Assembly: GCF_022815645.1 (NCBI RefSeq)
Contig: NZ_JALGRO010000014.1
Span: 61,377 to 125,376 of the forward strand
Source: Curtobacterium sp. VKM Ac-2922
Lineage (GTDB): Bacteria > Actinomycetota > Actinomycetes > Actinomycetales > Microbacteriaceae
DNA: 64,000 bases
Direction: 5' to 3'
Positions within the stretch are counted from its first letter, which is position 1, and the number at the start of each line of letters is the position of its first letter. Below the pieces are notes generated by a model, which ran no database searches, had not been told where the DNA came from, and saw nothing but the letters and a program-made list of their open reading frames with translations. Position numbers and translations under genes: made by a program. Below are positions 27,095 to 38,041 of the stretch, piece after piece.

Positions 27095-27928
27095 CTACGC
27101 GATCGGGACCGGTGTCACACCCAGCGGGGCCAGGCCCGCCGCGCCGCCGTCGGCGGCCGTGAGCACCCAGATCCCGTCCGCGTGCACCGCGACGCTGTGC
27201 TCCCAGTGCGCGGCGTCCGAACCGTCCAGCGTGCGGACGGTCCAGTCGTCGTCGTCCGTGGAGCTGTCGATCGTGCCGGCCGTGACCATCGGCTCGATGG
27301 CGACCACGAGCCCGGGCCGCACGGCCGGTCCGGCACCGCGGATGCGGTGGTTGAAGACGGGCGGGTCCTCGTGCATGGACCGGCCGATGCCGTGTCCGGT
27401 GAAGTCCTCGACGATGCCCCAGGTGCCGTTCTCGTCGATCGCGTCCTCGACCGCGTCACCGACCTCGTTGAGGTTGCGCGCGCGCGCGAGTGCCGCGATG
27501 CCGTGCCAGAGCGAGCGCTCCGTGACGTCGGCAAGCCGCTGGCGCGCAGCGGACAGGGTCGCGTCACCGCCGGGGACGACCGTGGTGAAGGCGCTGTCAC
27601 CGTTCCAGCCGTCGACCTCGGCACCGGCGTCCACGGACACGATGTCGCCGGGCTGCAGCACACGGTCGCCGGGGATGCCGTGCACGATCTCGTCGTTGAC
27701 CGACACGCACAGCGTGTGGCGGTAGCCCGGCACGAGCTGGAAGTTCGGGATGCCCCCGCCGTCGCGGATGGTCCGCTCGGCGATCGCGTCGAGCTCACCG
27801 GTGGTGATGCCGGGGCGGATCGCCGCGCGCACCGCGACGAGCGCTGCCTCGGTGAGCAGGCCCGGCGCCACCATCGCGCGCAGCTCGTCCGGCGTCTTGT
27901 AGATCGAGGGCTTGCGGAAGCGGACCAC
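27095..27928 (-). CDS. map: Methionine aminopeptidase, type I
   Basis: A 277-residue metalloprotease that removes the initiator methionine. The metal-ligand regions are intact: VSVDAGAEVDGWNGDSAF (two Asp), GHGIGRSMHEDP (His), AIEPMV (Glu) and HWEHSVAV (Glu). NDEIVHGIPG carries the substrate histidine. The GTG start lies 4 bp after adk. A short insertion (SSTDDDDWTV) precedes the last ligand. adk-map downstream of secY is the usual arrangement. Confidence 0.97.
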   Translation of the reverse strand: MVRFRKPSIYKTPDELRAMVAPGLLTEAALVAVRAAIRPGITTGELDAIAERTIRDGGGIPNFQLVPGYRHTLCVSVNDEIVHGIPGDRVLQPGDIVSVDAGAEVDGWNGDSAFTTVVPGGDATLSAARQRLADVTERSLWHGIAALARARNLNEVGDAVEDAIDENGTWGIVEDFTGHGIGRSMHEDPPVFNHRIRGAGPAVRPGLVVAIEPMVTAGTIDSSTDDDDWTVRTLDGSDAAHWEHSVAVHADGIWVLTAADGGAAGLAPLGVTPVPIA

Positions 27929-27932
27929 CGGG

Positions 27933-28523
27933 TCAGACGGCGGCGGTCAGACCACGCGACGACAGCGCCGACTGGATCCGGTCGCCGACCTCGTCGATGG
28001 CGCCCAGGCCGTCGACCTCGACCACGAGACCACGCTGCTGGTAGGCGTCCACGATCGGAGCGGTCTGCTCGACGTACACCTGCTGGCGACGACGGATCGT
28101 GTCCTCGTTGTCGTCGCTGCGACCCTGCTGTTCGGCACGCTTGAGCAGACGCCCGACGAGTTCGTCCTGATCGGCGACCAGGCGGATCACCGCGTCGATG
28201 CCGGTGCCCTGCTCGGACAGCAGCGCGTCGAGGTACTCGACCTGGCCGACCGTGCGGGGGTAGCCGTCGAGCAGGAAGCCGGTCTCGGCGTCGGGCTCCT
28301 GCAGCCGCGACTTCACGAGCTCGTTCGTCAGCGAGTCGGGGACGTAGTCACCCGCGTCCATGATCGCCTTGGCCTGGACCCCGAGCGGCGTTCCCTCGGT
28401 CACGTTCTTGCGGAAGATGTCCCCCGTCGAGACCGCCGGGATGCCGAAGGACTCGGCGATGCGGCCCGCCTGCGTGCCCTTCCCCGCTCCGGGAGGTCCG
28501 ACGATGATGAGACGTGCGCTCAA
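27933..28523 (-). CDS. adk: Adenylate kinase
   Basis: A 196-residue short-lid adenylate kinase (AMP + ATP to 2 ADP). The P-loop is [10 protein letters not shown], with [10 protein letters not shown] and the [10 protein letters not shown] motif after it. It lacks the long zinc-type lid, as usual in actinobacteria. The TTG start overlaps the secY stop (TTGA), tying its translation to secY. Confidence 0.97.
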   Translation of the reverse strand: MSARLIIVGPPGAGKGTQAGRIAESFGIPAVSTGDIFRKNVTEGTPLGVQAKAIMDAGDYVPDSLTNELVKSRLQEPDAETGFLLDGYPRTVGQVEYLDALLSEQGTGIDAVIRLVADQDELVGRLLKRAEQQGRSDDNEDTIRRRQQVYVEQTAPIVDAYQQRGLVVEVDGLGAIDEVGDRIQSALSSRGLTAAV

Positions 28524-29842
28524 CGGAGAAGCCCTTCGTAGTGACGTTGCTGCAGCTGCGAGTCGATCTGCTTCACGGTCTCGAGACCGACACCCACGAT
28601 GATCAGGATGCTCGCGCCACCGAACGGGAAGTTCTGGTTCGCCCCGAACAGCGCCAGTGCTGCCAGCGGGATGAGCGCGATGAGACCGAGGTAGAGCGCA
28701 CCGGGCAACGTCACCCGGGTCAGGACGTAGTCGAGGTACTCGGCCGTCGGGCGACCGGCACGGATGCCCGGGATGAACCCGCCGTACTTCTTCATGTTGT
28801 CGGCGACCTCTTCGGGGTTGAAGGTGATCGCGACGTAGAAGTACGTGAAGCCGACGATGAGCAGGAAGTACAGGACCATGTAGAACCAGTTGTCACCCGA
28901 GGTCAGGTTGCTCTGGATCCAGGTCACCCACGCGGCCGGCGCGGAGCCGTCGGAGGGCTGGTTGAACTGCGCGACCAGGGCCGGCAGGTACAGCAGCGAC
29001 GAGGCGAAGATGACGGGCACGACGCCGGCCATGTTCACCTTGATCGGGATGTAGGTGTTGTTGCCGCCGTAGGTCCGACGGCCCACCATGCGCTTGGCGT
29101 ACTGCACCGGGATCCGTCGTTGCGACTGCTCGACGAACACGACGGCCATCATGATGACCAGGCCGACCAGGATGACGAACAGGAAGAGCTCGAAGGACTG
29201 CGACTGCTCGATCTGCCAGAGCGCCGAGGGGAACTGCGCTGCGATGGACGTGAAGATGAGCAGGGACATGCCGTTGCCGATGCCGCGCTCGGTGACGAGC
29301 TCGCCCATCCACATGATCAGGCCGGTACCGGCGGTCAGCGTGACGACCATCAGCATGATGGCGTACCAGCTCTGGTTCGAGATGATCGAGCCACACGAGG
29401 CGCTGGCGTTCTGACCGAACAGCTGCCCCGAGCGGGCGACGGTGATCAGGGTCGTGGACTGCAGGACACCGAGCGCGATCGTGAGGTAGCGGGTGTACTG
29501 CGTCAGCTTGGCCTGGCCGGTCTGGCCTTCCTTGTACAGCGCGTCGAAGTGCGGGATCACCACGCGCAGCAGCTGCACGATGATCGACGACGTGATGTAC
29601 GGCATGATCCCGAGCGCGAAGACGGAGAGCTTCAGCAGCGCGCCACCCGAGAACAGGTTGATCAGGTCGTACAGGCCGCCCGAGGACGAGGCACTCGCCA
29701 GGCAGGTCTGGACCGCGGTGTAGTCGACGTACGGTGCCGGGATGTAGGACCCCAGGCGGAACAACGCGATGATCGCGAGGGTGAAGCCGATCTTCTTGCG
29801 AAGGTCGGGGGTGCGCATGATGCGCGCGACCGCTCTGAACAC
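28520..29842 (-). CDS. secY: Protein translocase subunit SecY
   Basis: The 440-residue channel subunit of the Sec translocon, with ten membrane helices. [20 protein letters not shown] opens it, and the plug and [23 protein letters not shown] helix 2 region is clear. [19 protein letters not shown] is the conserved cytosolic loop. The GTG start at 29842 gives the usual [18 protein letters not shown]-terminus. It follows rplO after a 166-bp spacer containing a stem-loop, so it may have its own promoter. Confidence 0.98.
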   Translation of the reverse strand: MFRAVARIMRTPDLRKKIGFTLAIIALFRLGSYIPAPYVDYTAVQTCLASASSSGGLYDLINLFSGGALLKLSVFALGIMPYITSSIIVQLLRVVIPHFDALYKEGQTGQAKLTQYTRYLTIALGVLQSTTLITVARSGQLFGQNASASCGSIISNQSWYAIMLMVVTLTAGTGLIMWMGELVTERGIGNGMSLLIFTSIAAQFPSALWQIEQSQSFELFLFVILVGLVIMMAVVFVEQSQRRIPVQYAKRMVGRRTYGGNNTYIPIKVNMAGVVPVIFASSLLYLPALVAQFNQPSDGSAPAAWVTWIQSNLTSGDNWFYMVLYFLLIVGFTYFYVAITFNPEEVADNMKKYGGFIPGIRAGRPTAEYLDYVLTRVTLPGALYLGLIALIPLAALALFGANQNFPFGGASILIIVGVGLETVKQIDSQLQQRHYEGLLR

Positions 29843-29972
29843 GAGAACTCCGAACTGCTGGGGACCGGTCTTGCCGATCGTGCCGGGCGCAACCGCCCGT
29901 GGCCGGAAGCGCCGACCGCGTGGCCCGGTCCCGCTGACGCGGTGCGCGGGCCTCCATCAAGGAAACCGTAAC

Positions 29973-30001
29973 GGCGGCCCGTGCGCAATGCACGGGCCGC
30001 C
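29973..30001 (-). terminator. Stem-loop between rplO and secY
   Basis: A perfect 12-bp stem (GGCGGCCCGTGC at 29973-29984 and its complement at 29990-30001) with a 5-nt loop begins 7 bp after the rplO stop. It could be a partial terminator or processing site between the ribosomal genes and secY-adk-map. Confidence 0.6.
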
Positions 30002-30008
30002 GACGGGA

Positions 30009-30473
30009 CTACTCGGTGACGGTGCCGCCCGCAGCCACGATCTTGTCCTGGGCAGAGCCCGAGACCTTGTCGACCGTGACGGTGAGCTTCACGTTGATGT
30101 CACCCTGACCGAGAACCTTGACCTTCTCGTTCTTGCGGACCGCGCCCTTGGCGACGAGGTCCGCAACGGTGACGTCGCCACCGTTCGGGTAGAGCTCCGC
30201 GATCTTGTCCAGGTTCACGACCTGGTACTCGACGCGGAACGGGTTCTTGAACCCGCGGAGCTTCGGGGTGCGCATGTGCAGCGGCATCTGCCCACCCTCG
30301 AAGCCGACGCGGACCTGGTACCGGGCCTTCGTGCCCTTGGTGCCGCGGCCCGCGGTCTTGCCCTTCGAGCCTTCACCGCGACCCACACGGGTGCGGTCCT
30401 TCTTCGAGCCAGCGGCCGGACGAAGGTGGTGCACCTTCAGGATCTGGACGCGCTCGTTCTTCTCGTCGCTCAT
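30009..30473 (-). CDS. rplO: 50S ribosomal protein L15
   Basis: A 154-residue L15. [20 protein letters not shown] begins the conserved part and [14 protein letters not shown] the glycine-rich loop that threads into 23S rRNA. The ATG overlaps the rpmD stop (ATGA). Confidence 0.98.
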   Translation of the reverse strand: MSDEKNERVQILKVHHLRPAAGSKKDRTRVGRGEGSKGKTAGRGTKGTKARYQVRVGFEGGQMPLHMRTPKLRGFKNPFRVEYQVVNLDKIAELYPNGGDVTVADLVAKGAVRKNEKVKVLGQGDINVKLTVTVDKVSGSAQDKIVAAGGTVTE

Positions 30474-30655
30474 GCGTCGACCTCCTCGACCTTCACGAGG
30501 TGCGCCACCGTCGCGATGTACCCGCGGTTCTGGGAGTTGTCCTCGCGCAGGACCGTACGGCCGATGCGCTTGAGACCCAGGCTGCGGAGCGTGTCGCGCT
30601 GGTACTGCTTCTCGCTGATGACGGACTTCGTCTGCGTGATCTTCAGCATGGCCAT
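30470..30655 (-). CDS. rpmD: 50S ribosomal protein L30
   Basis: A 61-residue L30. [20 protein letters not shown] and [11 protein letters not shown] match the family. Its start shares one base with the rpsE stop (TGATG) and its stop overlaps the rplO start, so it is tightly coupled on both sides. Confidence 0.97.
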   Translation of the reverse strand: MAMLKITQTKSVISEKQYQRDTLRSLGLKRIGRTVLREDNSQNRGYIATVAHLVKVEEVDA

Positions 30656-31518
30656 CAGGCACCTGCCTTCTCGGTCGCTGCGGCACGTGCTGCCGCCTCG
30701 GCCTTCAGCAGGCGAGCCGGCACGACGTGGTCCACGTCGAGGCCACGACGTGCGGCGACGGCGCGGGGCTCCTCGAGCTGCTTGAGGGCCTCGACCGTGG
30801 CGTGCACGATGTTGATGGTGTTGGACGACCCGAGGGACTTGCTCAGGACGTCGTGGATGCCGGCGCACTCGAGCACGGCGCGGACCGGACCACCGGCGAT
30901 GACACCGGTACCGGCAGCAGCCGGACGCAGCAGCACGACACCGGCAGCGGCCTCACCCTGGACGGGGTGCGGGATGGTGTTGCCGACGCGCGGGACGCGG
31001 AAGAAGTTCTTCTTCGCCTCTTCGACGCCCTTGGAGATCGCCGTGGGGACCTCCTTGGCCTTGCCGTAGCCGACGCCCACCAGACCGTTGCCGTCACCGA
31101 CGACGACGAGTGCGGTGAAGCTGAAGCGACGACCACCCTTGACGACCTTGGAGACGCGGTTGATCGTGACGACGCGCTCGAGGAACTGGCTGTCGCCACC
31201 CCGCTTGTCACGGTCACGGCCCTGCTGACGGTCACGACCGCCACCACGGCGGCCACGGTTGTCAGCGGAGTCGCGGTTGTTCGACGCGGAGCCCGCGGCG
31301 GTCTCGACCGGACGCTCGGCGACGGGGGCAGCTGCCTCCGCCTTGGCGTCGGTGCCCTCGGCCTTGGGAGCCTCGTCAGTGCCGGGGGTCTCCTCGGCGC
31401 TGGTGGCCTCGGTCGCCTCGGCGCTGGTGGCCTCGGTCGTCTCAGCGCTGGTGGCCTCGGTCGTCTCCTCGACGGCCGGGGTCTCCTCGGCGTTGCTGTT
31501 GTTCGCGATGTCGCTCAC
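30655..31518 (-). CDS. rpsE: 30S ribosomal protein S5 with long N-terminal extension
   Basis: S5 helps form the mRNA entry tunnel and affects fidelity. The conserved domain starts near residue 110 ([23 protein letters not shown] region). It is preceded by about 110 extra residues: an acidic low-complexity part containing octapeptide repeats of the EATSAETT type, then an [18 protein letters not shown] basic stretch. The total of 287 residues is well above the usual 165-200. The octapeptides are encoded by three 24-bp tandem repeats at 31396-31467. The GTG start overlaps the rplR stop; a later start would lose the repeats but has no better ribosome site. Confidence 0.95.
   Translation of the reverse strand: MSDIANNSNAEETPAVEETTEATSAETTEATSAEATEATSAEETPGTDEAPKAEGTDAKAEAAAPVAERPVETAAGSASNNRDSADNRGRRGGGRDRQQGRDRDKRGGDSQFLERVVTINRVSKVVKGGRRFSFTALVVVGDGNGLVGVGYGKAKEVPTAISKGVEEAKKNFFRVPRVGNTIPHPVQGEAAAGVVLLRPAAAGTGVIAGGPVRAVLECAGIHDVLSKSLGSSNTINIVHATVEALKQLEEPRAVAARRGLDVDHVVPARLLKAEAAARAAATEKAGA
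31396..31467. repeat. Three tandem 24-bp repeats inside rpsE
   Basis: Copies at 31396-31419, 31420-31443 and 31444-31467 differ by only one or two bases from each other. Each encodes one octapeptide in frame, so unit gain or loss would not disrupt S5 translation. Confidence 0.9.
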
Positions 31519-31892
31519 AGGTTCAGCCCTCCTTCACGGGCACCATCGGCGATCGCGGCGACGCGACCGGCGTACTTGCTACCACCGCGGTCGAACACGA
31601 CGGCTTCGACACCGGCGGTCTTCGCACGCTCGGCGAGGAGCTCGCCGACACGACGCGCCTTGGCGGTCTTGTCGCCGTCGAACGAACGGAGGTCGGCCTC
31701 CATCGTCGAAGCGCTCGCCAGGGTGTGACCCTTGGTGTCGTCGATGACCTGCACGAACACGTGGCGTGCCGAGCGGGTGACAGCGAGACGCGGACGTGCC
31801 TCGGTGCCGGTGATCTTCTTGCGGAGGCGGTTGTGGCGGCGGGCCTTGGCGGCCGCCTTGCTCTTGCCTCGGGTACGAGTTCCGATAGCCAT
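31515..31892 (-). CDS. rplR: 50S ribosomal protein L18
   Basis: A 125-residue 5S-rRNA-binding protein. [20 protein letters not shown] and [20 protein letters not shown] are characteristic. The start at ATG 31892 gives the expected [10 protein letters not shown]. An in-frame GTG two codons earlier (31898) overlaps the rplF stop as GTGA and could be used instead, adding two residues. Confidence 0.96.
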   Translation of the reverse strand: MAIGTRTRGKSKAAAKARRHNRLRKKITGTEARPRLAVTRSARHVFVQVIDDTKGHTLASASTMEADLRSFDGDKTAKARRVGELLAERAKTAGVEAVVFDRGGSKYAGRVAAIADGAREGGLNL

Positions 31893-31894
31893 GA

Positions 31895-32431
31895 TCACTT
31901 ACCTGACTTTCCGGCCTTGCGGCGCACGTTCTCGCCCGCGTAGCGGACACCCTTGCCCTTGTAGGGCTCCGGCTTCCGCAGCTTGCGGATGTTCGCGGCG
32001 ACCTCGCCGACGGCCTGCTTGTCGATGCCGTTGACGGTGACCTTGTTGTTGCCCTCGACGGCGAAGCTGATGCCCGCCGGCGGCTCGACCGTGATCGAGT
32101 GGGAGTACCCGAGCGCGAACTCGAGGTTCGAGCCCTTCGCCTGGACGCGGTAACCGGTACCGACGACCTCGAGGCCCTTGGAGTAGCCCTGGGTGACGCC
32201 GATGATCTGGTTCGCGATGAGGGTCCGGGTCAGGCCGTGCAGCGAACGCGACGTGCGCTCGTCGTCCGGACGGGTGACGAGGACCTGGTTCTCCTCGACG
32301 CTGGCCTGGATGGGCTCCGCGATGACGAGCGCGAGCTCGCCCTTCGGGCCCTTGACCGCGACGTTCTGGCCGTCGACTGAGACGGTCACGCCAGCGGGGA
32401 TGTCAATGGGAAGACGTCCGATTCGAGACAT
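31895..32431 (-). CDS. rplF: 50S ribosomal protein L6
   Basis: A 178-residue L6 near the factor-binding site. [15 protein letters not shown] opens it and [15 protein letters not shown] near the C-terminus is the L6 signature. It lies 6 bp after rpsH. Confidence 0.98.
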   Translation of the reverse strand: MSRIGRLPIDIPAGVTVSVDGQNVAVKGPKGELALVIAEPIQASVEENQVLVTRPDDERTSRSLHGLTRTLIANQIIGVTQGYSKGLEVVGTGYRVQAKGSNLEFALGYSHSITVEPPAGISFAVEGNNKVTVNGIDKQAVGEVAANIRKLRKPEPYKGKGVRYAGENVRRKAGKSGK

Positions 32432-32437
32432 GTCGGG

Positions 32438-32836
32438 TCACCACACGTAGGCGAGGACTTCCCCACCCACGCCCTTCTTCTCGGCTTCGCGGTCGGTCAG
32501 GAGCCCCGAGGAGGTCGAGAGGATCGCCACGCCGAGGCCACCGAGGACCTGGGGGATCTCCGTCGACTTCGCGTAGACCCGGAGGCCCGGCTTCGAGACG
32601 CGCTTGATGCCGGCGATCGAACGCTCGCGCTCGGGGCCGTACTTCAGCTCGATGGTGAGGGTCTTGCCCACGCGGGCGTCCTCCACCTTCCACTCGCTGA
32701 TGTAGCCCTCGCGCTTGAGGATGTCAGCGATGGTCGTCTTCAGCTTGGAGCTCGGAAGCGAGACGGCATCGTGGTGTGCCGAGTTCGCGTTCCGCAATCT
32801 GGTCAGCATGTCTGCGACCGGATCGGTCATCGTCAT
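32438..32836 (-). CDS. rpsH: 30S ribosomal protein S8
   Basis: A 132-residue S8, a primary 16S rRNA binder. [16 protein letters not shown] and [24 protein letters not shown] (split over residues 105-128) are typical. ATG 32836 is used; a second ATG two codons later is possible. In many bacteria rpsN precedes it; here a 153-bp non-coding spacer does. Confidence 0.97.
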   Translation of the reverse strand: MTMTDPVADMLTRLRNANSAHHDAVSLPSSKLKTTIADILKREGYISEWKVEDARVGKTLTIELKYGPERERSIAGIKRVSKPGLRVYAKSTEIPQVLGGLGVAILSTSSGLLTDREAEKKGVGGEVLAYVW

Positions 32837-32942
32837 GATGTGATTCCGTTCTCCGCCTGGTTTCGACACCCGTTCCACGAATGCCGACCTGAGCGATCGA
32901 GTGACCCCGGAGCGAATCCCCGAGGTCTGTGTGTTCGTGCGA

Positions 32943-32974
32943 GCGGGCCGGAGGACTTGCATCCTCCGGCCCGC
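32943..32974 (-). terminator. Stem-loop between rplE and rpsH
   Basis: A perfect 13-bp stem (GCGGGCCGGAGGA at 32943-32955 with 32962-32974) and 6-nt loop lies 15 bp after rplE. It has no T-run on the transcribed side, so it may attenuate or mark processing rather than end the operon. It occupies the position where rpsN sits in other bacteria. Confidence 0.6.
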
Positions 32975-32989
32975 GTCGCTCGAAGTAGC

Positions 32990-33580
32990 TTAGACCGTCT
33001 GCTCGCCCGAGCGGAACGGGAAGCCCAGCTGCTTGAGCAGTGCACGTCCCTCGTCGTCCGTCTTCGCGGTGGTCACGACGGTGATGTCGAACCCGCGGAC
33101 ACGGTCGATGCGGTCCTGGTCGATCTCGTGGAACACGCTCTGCTCCGTGAGACCGAAGGTGTAGTTGCCGTTGCCGTCGAACTGGCGGTCCGACAGACCG
33201 CGGAAGTCGCGGATGCGGGGAAGCGCCAGCGACAGCAGGCGGTCCAGGAACTCCCAGGCACGGTCGCCACGCAGGGTGACGTGCGCGCCGATGGCCTGGC
33301 CCTCACGCAGCTTGAACTGCGCGATGGACTTGCGGGCCATCGTGACCTGGGGCTTCTGACCCGTGATCGCGGTGAGGTCCTTGATGGCCCCGTCCATGAT
33401 CTTCGAGTCGCGAGCGGCCTCACCGACACCGGTGTTGACGACGACCTTGACCAGGCCGGGGACCTGGTTGACGTTGCTGTAGCCGAACTGCTCGGTCAGC
33501 GCCGTCTTGATCTCGTCCTTGTACTTCTGCTTCAGGCGCGGCTGAACTTTCTCAGTCGTCGCGGCAGTCGTGTCAGTCAT
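32990..33580 (-). CDS. rplE: 50S ribosomal protein L5
   Basis: A 196-residue 5S-rRNA-binding protein of the central protuberance. [35 protein letters not shown] and the [19 protein letters not shown] segment match. About 15 extra residues precede the core. The start shares a base with the rplX stop (TGATG). Confidence 0.98.
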   Translation of the reverse strand: MTDTTAATTEKVQPRLKQKYKDEIKTALTEQFGYSNVNQVPGLVKVVVNTGVGEAARDSKIMDGAIKDLTAITGQKPQVTMARKSIAQFKLREGQAIGAHVTLRGDRAWEFLDRLLSLALPRIRDFRGLSDRQFDGNGNYTFGLTEQSVFHEIDQDRIDRVRGFDITVVTTAKTDDEGRALLKQLGFPFRSGEQTV

Positions 33581-33939
33581 CAGAGCTTCTCACCAGACTT
33601 CTTGGCGTAGCGGACCCGGACGGTCTTCTTGACGCCGTCCTTCTCCACCTCTTCGGTGCGGAAGCCGACACGCGTCGGCTTCTTCGTCTTGGGGTCGACG
33701 ATCGCGACGTTCGAGACGTGGATCGAAGCCTCGTGCTGCTCGATGCCACCCGTCTTCGAACCACGCTGCGTCTGGCCGACGCGGACGTGCTTCGTGACGA
33801 AGTTCACGCCCTCGACGACGACGCGGTTCTTGTCCTTGAGGACCTCGATGACCTTGCCCTGCTTGCCACGGTCGCCGCCACGCTCCTGCGTTGCGCCCGT
33901 GATGACCTGGACGAGGTCACCCTTCTTGATGTTCGCCAT
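33580..33939 (-). CDS. rplX: 50S ribosomal protein L24
   Basis: A 119-residue assembly-initiator protein with an N-terminal KOW motif ([11 protein letters not shown]...[14 protein letters not shown]). [19 protein letters not shown] is also conserved. It lies 3 bp after rplN. Confidence 0.98.
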   Translation of the reverse strand: MANIKKGDLVQVITGATQERGGDRGKQGKVIEVLKDKNRVVVEGVNFVTKHVRVGQTQRGSKTGGIEQHEASIHVSNVAIVDPKTKKPTRVGFRTEEVEKDGVKKTVRVRYAKKSGEKL

Positions 33940-33942
33940 GGC

Positions 33943-34311
33943 TTACAGCACCTCCGGCGCGAGCGAGATGATCTTCATGAACTTCTTGTCGCGAAGTTCA
34001 CGACCGACCGGCCCGAAGATGCGCGTTCCGCGCGGGTCGCCGTCGGCCTTGAGGATCACTGCCGCGTTCTCGTCGAACTTGATGTAGGAGCCGTCGCCGC
34101 GACGGGTCTCCTTCTTGGTGCGAACGATGACCGCCTTGACGACGTCACCCTTCTTCACGTTGCCGCCGGGGATGGCGTCCTTCACCGTGGCGACGATGAC
34201 GTCACCGAGTCCGGCGTAGCGACGACCCGAGCCACCGAGAACGCGGATGGTCAAGATCTCCTTGGCACCCGTGTTGTCGGCGACCTTCAGGCGGGATTCC
34301 TGCTGAATCAC
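33943..34311 (-). CDS. rplN: 50S ribosomal protein L14
   Basis: A 122-residue L14, exactly the usual length. [19 protein letters not shown] and the [12 protein letters not shown] motif are canonical. GTG start. A 35-bp spacer follows rpsQ. Confidence 0.98.
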   Translation of the reverse strand: MIQQESRLKVADNTGAKEILTIRVLGGSGRRYAGLGDVIVATVKDAIPGGNVKKGDVVKAVIVRTKKETRRGDGSYIKFDENAAVILKADGDPRGTRIFGPVGRELRDKKFMKIISLAPEVL

Positions 34312-34346
34312 TGCTGTCTCCTATTTCCGCAAGCGGGCCGCGAGGC

Positions 34347-34631
34347 CTACTTGGCCTTCTCGAGGATCTCGACCAGGCGCCAGCGCTTGGACGCGCTGAG
34401 GGGACGGGTCTCGCTGATCACGACGAGGTCGCCGATGCCGGCCGAACCAGCCTCGTCGTGCGCCTTCACCTTGGAGGTGCGGCGGATGACCTTGCCGTAG
34501 AGGGCGTGCTTCACGCGGTCCTCGACCTCGACGACGATGGTCTTGTCCATCTTGTCGCTGGTCACGTAGCCGCGACGCGTCTTGCGGTAGCCGCGGTTGA
34601 GGGCGGCGGAGTCCTTCTCTTCGTTCGCCAT
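34347..34631 (-). CDS. rpsQ: 30S ribosomal protein S17
   Basis: A 94-residue OB-fold S17 that binds the 5' domain of 16S r[21 protein letters not shown] and [20 protein letters not shown] are characteristic. Its start shares one base with the rpmC stop. Confidence 0.98.
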   Translation of the reverse strand: MANEEKDSAALNRGYRKTRRGYVTSDKMDKTIVVEVEDRVKHALYGKVIRRTSKVKAHDEAGSAGIGDLVVISETRPLSASKRWRLVEILEKAK

Positions 34632-34951
34632 CAGTTCTCCTCGGCGGTCTCGGCCTCGGCCGACGCGGCGGGCTTGTCAGCCTTCTTCGTCGACTTCTTG
34701 GCCTTGGTTGCGGTCTCGACGGGCGCAGGAGTGGCACGGATGCCGAGCTCGCGCTCACGCAGGACGGTGTAGATCCGGGCGATGTCGCGCTTGACGGCAC
34801 GGAGACGGCCGTGGCTCTCCAGCTGACCGGTGGCCGACTGGAAGCGGAGGTTGAAGAGTTCCTCCTTGGCCTTCTTCAGCTCGTCTGCGAGTCGCTCGTT
34901 CTCGAAGGTGTCGAGCTCCGTCGGACGGAGCTCCTTGGAACCGATCGCCAT
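34631..34951 (-). CDS. rpmC: 50S ribosomal protein L29 with C-terminal extension
   Basis: L29 lies at the polypeptide exit and helps form the docking site for SRP and trigger factor. The core ([20 protein letters not shown] through [14 protein letters not shown]) covers about 70 residues. A 35-residue tail of A, K, E and T makes 106 in all. The start shares one base with the rplP stop. Confidence 0.96.
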   Translation of the reverse strand: MAIGSKELRPTELDTFENERLADELKKAKEELFNLRFQSATGQLESHGRLRAVKRDIARIYTVLRERELGIRATPAPVETATKAKKSTKKADKPAASAEAETAEEN

Positions 34952-35370
34952 TATGCGTCGCCCTCCTCGCGCTTGATGATGCGTGCCTTGAGGGGCAGCT
35001 TGTGAATGGCACGGGTGAGTGCCTCGCGAGCGATCTCGTCGCTCACGCCGGAGAGCTCGAAGAGCACACGGCCCGGCTTGACGTTGGCGACCCACCACTC
35101 GGGGGAACCCTTACCGGAACCCATGCGGGTCTCAGCAGGCTTCTTGGTGAGCGGACGGTCCGGGTAGATGTTGATCCACACCTTGCCGCCACGCTTGATG
35201 TGACGCGTCATCGCGATACGAGCGGACTCGATCTGACGGTTGGTCACGTAGGCGGGGGTCAGAGCCTGGATGCCGTAGTCACCGAAGGAGACCTTGGTGC
35301 CACCGGTGGCCTGACCCGAACGCTTCGGGTGGTGCTGCTTGCGGTGCTTGACTCGACGGGGAATAAGCAT
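34951..35370 (-). CDS. rplP: 50S ribosomal protein L16
   Basis: A 139-residue L16 near the A-site tRNA elbow. [15 protein letters not shown], the [20 protein letters not shown] region and [14 protein letters not shown] are hallmarks. It follows rpsC by 2 bp. Confidence 0.98.
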   Translation of the reverse strand: MLIPRRVKHRKQHHPKRSGQATGGTKVSFGDYGIQALTPAYVTNRQIESARIAMTRHIKRGGKVWINIYPDRPLTKKPAETRMGSGKGSPEWWVANVKPGRVLFELSGVSDEIAREALTRAIHKLPLKARIIKREEGDA

Positions 35371-35372
35371 GG

Positions 35373-36173
35373 TTACGCCTCAACTCCTGCGCCGGCCGGC
35401 GCGTCCTGCGGGGCCTGCTGCTCGCGACGGTCGCCACCACGACGGTCACCGCGGTCGTTGCGGTCGCCACGCGGGCCTCCGCGACGCTCCGGGCGCGACG
35501 AACGCTGGTTCGCCTGCTCGCGAGCGAGCTCCTTGTTCGTGATGTCGCCCTTGTAGATCCAGACCTTCACGCCGATGCGGCCGAAGGTGGTGCGCGCCTC
35601 GTAGAAGCCGTAGTCGATGTTCGCGCGGAGGGTGTGCAGCGGCACACGGCCTTCGCGGTAGAACTCCGAGCGCGACATCTCGGCGCCACCGAGACGACCG
35701 GCGACCTGGATGCGGACACCCTTGGCACCGGCGCGCTGTGCACCCTGCAGGCCCTTGCGCATGGCGCGACGGAACGCGACACGGGCGGAGAGCTGCTCGG
35801 CGATGCCCTGCGCGACGAGCTGGGCCTCGGTCTCGGGGTTCTTGACCTCGAGGATGTTGAGCTGGATCTGCTTCTTGGTGAGCTTCTCGAGCTCACCGCG
35901 GATGCGCTCGGCCTCGGCGCCGCGGCGACCGATGACGATGCCCGGACGCGCCGTGTGGATGTCCACGCGGACACGGTCACGGGTGCGCTCGAGCTCGATG
36001 CGGGCGACGCCGGCACGGTCGAGGGTCTTCTTCAGGTACTGACGCACCTTGATGTCCTCGGCGACGTAGTCCGCGTACCGCTGACCGACCTTCGTGCTGT
36101 CGGTGAACCAGTGCGAGACGTGGTCCGTCGTGATCCCGAGACGGAAGCCGTACGGGTTGACCTTCTGGCCCAT
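35373..36173 (-). CDS. rpsC: 30S ribosomal protein S3
   Basis: A 266-residue S3 of the mRNA entry site. [14 protein letters not shown] opens it. The KH domain carries [16 protein letters not shown] and the C-domain [17 protein letters not shown]. The final 45 residues are an R/G/D/Q-rich tail ([19 protein letters not shown]), longer than usual and probably disordered. Its ATG overlaps the rplV stop. Confidence 0.98.
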   Translation of the reverse strand: MGQKVNPYGFRLGITTDHVSHWFTDSTKVGQRYADYVAEDIKVRQYLKKTLDRAGVARIELERTRDRVRVDIHTARPGIVIGRRGAEAERIRGELEKLTKKQIQLNILEVKNPETEAQLVAQGIAEQLSARVAFRRAMRKGLQGAQRAGAKGVRIQVAGRLGGAEMSRSEFYREGRVPLHTLRANIDYGFYEARTTFGRIGVKVWIYKGDITNKELAREQANQRSSRPERRGGPRGDRNDRGDRRGGDRREQQAPQDAPAGAGVEA

Positions 36174-36565
36174 TACTTGCTCGCCTTCTTGCTCGTCGCG
36201 GCAGCCTCGGCCTCGTCAGGGGTCGCGAGGACCACCGTGATGTGGCTGGTGCGCTTGTTGATCCGGAAGGCACGGCCCTGCGCACGCGGCTGGAAGCGCT
36301 TGAGGGTCGTTCCTTCGTCGACGAAGACGCGGCTCACGTAGAGGTCGCGCTCGTCCAGGAAGCTGTTCGCCGAGTCCGCCTTGACACGTGCGTTGGCGAT
36401 CGCCGAGGCGACCAGCTTGTACACGGGCTCCGAAGCGCCCTGGGGGGCGAACTTCAGGATGGCAAGCGCCTCGTGGGCCTGCTTGCCGCGGATCAGCTCG
36501 ATGACGCGACGGGCCTTCTGAGGCGTGACGCGGATGTGTCGCACGCGTGCGATCGACTCCACCAT
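36173..36565 (-). CDS. rplV: 50S ribosomal protein L22
   Basis: A 130-residue L22 whose extended loop lines the exit tunnel at the macrolide site. [20 protein letters not shown] and [20 protein letters not shown] are conserved. A 25-bp gap separates it from rpsS. Confidence 0.98.
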   Translation of the reverse strand: MVESIARVRHIRVTPQKARRVIELIRGKQAHEALAILKFAPQGASEPVYKLVASAIANARVKADSANSFLDERDLYVSRVFVDEGTTLKRFQPRAQGRAFRINKRTSHITVVLATPDEAEAAATSKKASK

Positions 36566-36590
36566 TTCGTTCCTCCTCTTCGTCGCCGCC

Positions 36591-36872
36591 TTAGCGGCGA
36601 CGGCCCTTCTTGTCGTCCTTCACGTGACCGCGGAAGGTACGGGTCGGCGCGAACTCGCCGAGCTTGTGACCGACCATCGACTCGGTGACGAACACCGGGA
36701 TGTGCTTGCGCCCGTCGTGCACCGCGATGGTGTGACCGAGCATGTTCGGCACGATCATCGAACGACGCGACCACGTACGGATCACGTTCTTCGTGTTGGC
36801 CTCGTTCTGCGTGACGACCTTGCGAAGCAGGTGCTCGTCGACGAAGGGGCCCTTCTTCAGACTGCGTGGCAT
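36591..36872 (-). CDS. rpsS: 30S ribosomal protein S19
   Basis: A 93-residue head protein, standard length. [16 protein letters not shown] and [16 protein letters not shown] are diagnostic. Confidence 0.98.
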   Translation of the reverse strand: MPRSLKKGPFVDEHLLRKVVTQNEANTKNVIRTWSRRSMIVPNMLGHTIAVHDGRKHIPVFVTESMVGHKLGEFAPTRTFRGHVKDDKKGRRR

Positions 36873-36883
36873 CTTCTGAACTC

Positions 36884-37723
<840 letters not shown>

Positions 37724-37741
37724 GATTTATCCCTCTGGTCC

Positions 37742-38041
37742 TCAGCCGACAGCCGTGAAGATGTCGATCGAACCGGACTTGAGCGTCACGATGGCACGCT
37801 TGGTGTCCTTGCGCTTGCCCAGACCGAACTTGGTACGGCGGGTCTTGCCCGGACGGTTCAGCGTGTTGATGCCGGCGACCTTGACGTTGAAGATCTTCTC
37901 GATCGCGAGCTTGATCTCGGTCTTGTTCGCGCGGGGGTCCACGATGAACGTGTACTTGCCCTGGTCGATGAGCGCGTAGCTCTTCTCCGACACGACCGGC
38001 GAGATGATGATGTCGCGCGGGTCCTTGTTGAAGCCGCTCAT
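37742..38041 (-). CDS. rplW: 50S ribosomal protein L23
   Basis: A 99-residue L23, the main docking site for trigger factor and SRP at the exit tunnel. [20 protein letters not shown] and [20 protein letters not shown] match. The start overlaps the rplD stop by 4 bp. Confidence 0.98.
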   Translation of the reverse strand: MSGFNKDPRDIIISPVVSEKSYALIDQGKYTFIVDPRANKTEIKLAIEKIFNVKVAGINTLNRPGKTRRTKFGLGKRKDTKRAIVTLKSGSIDIFTAVG

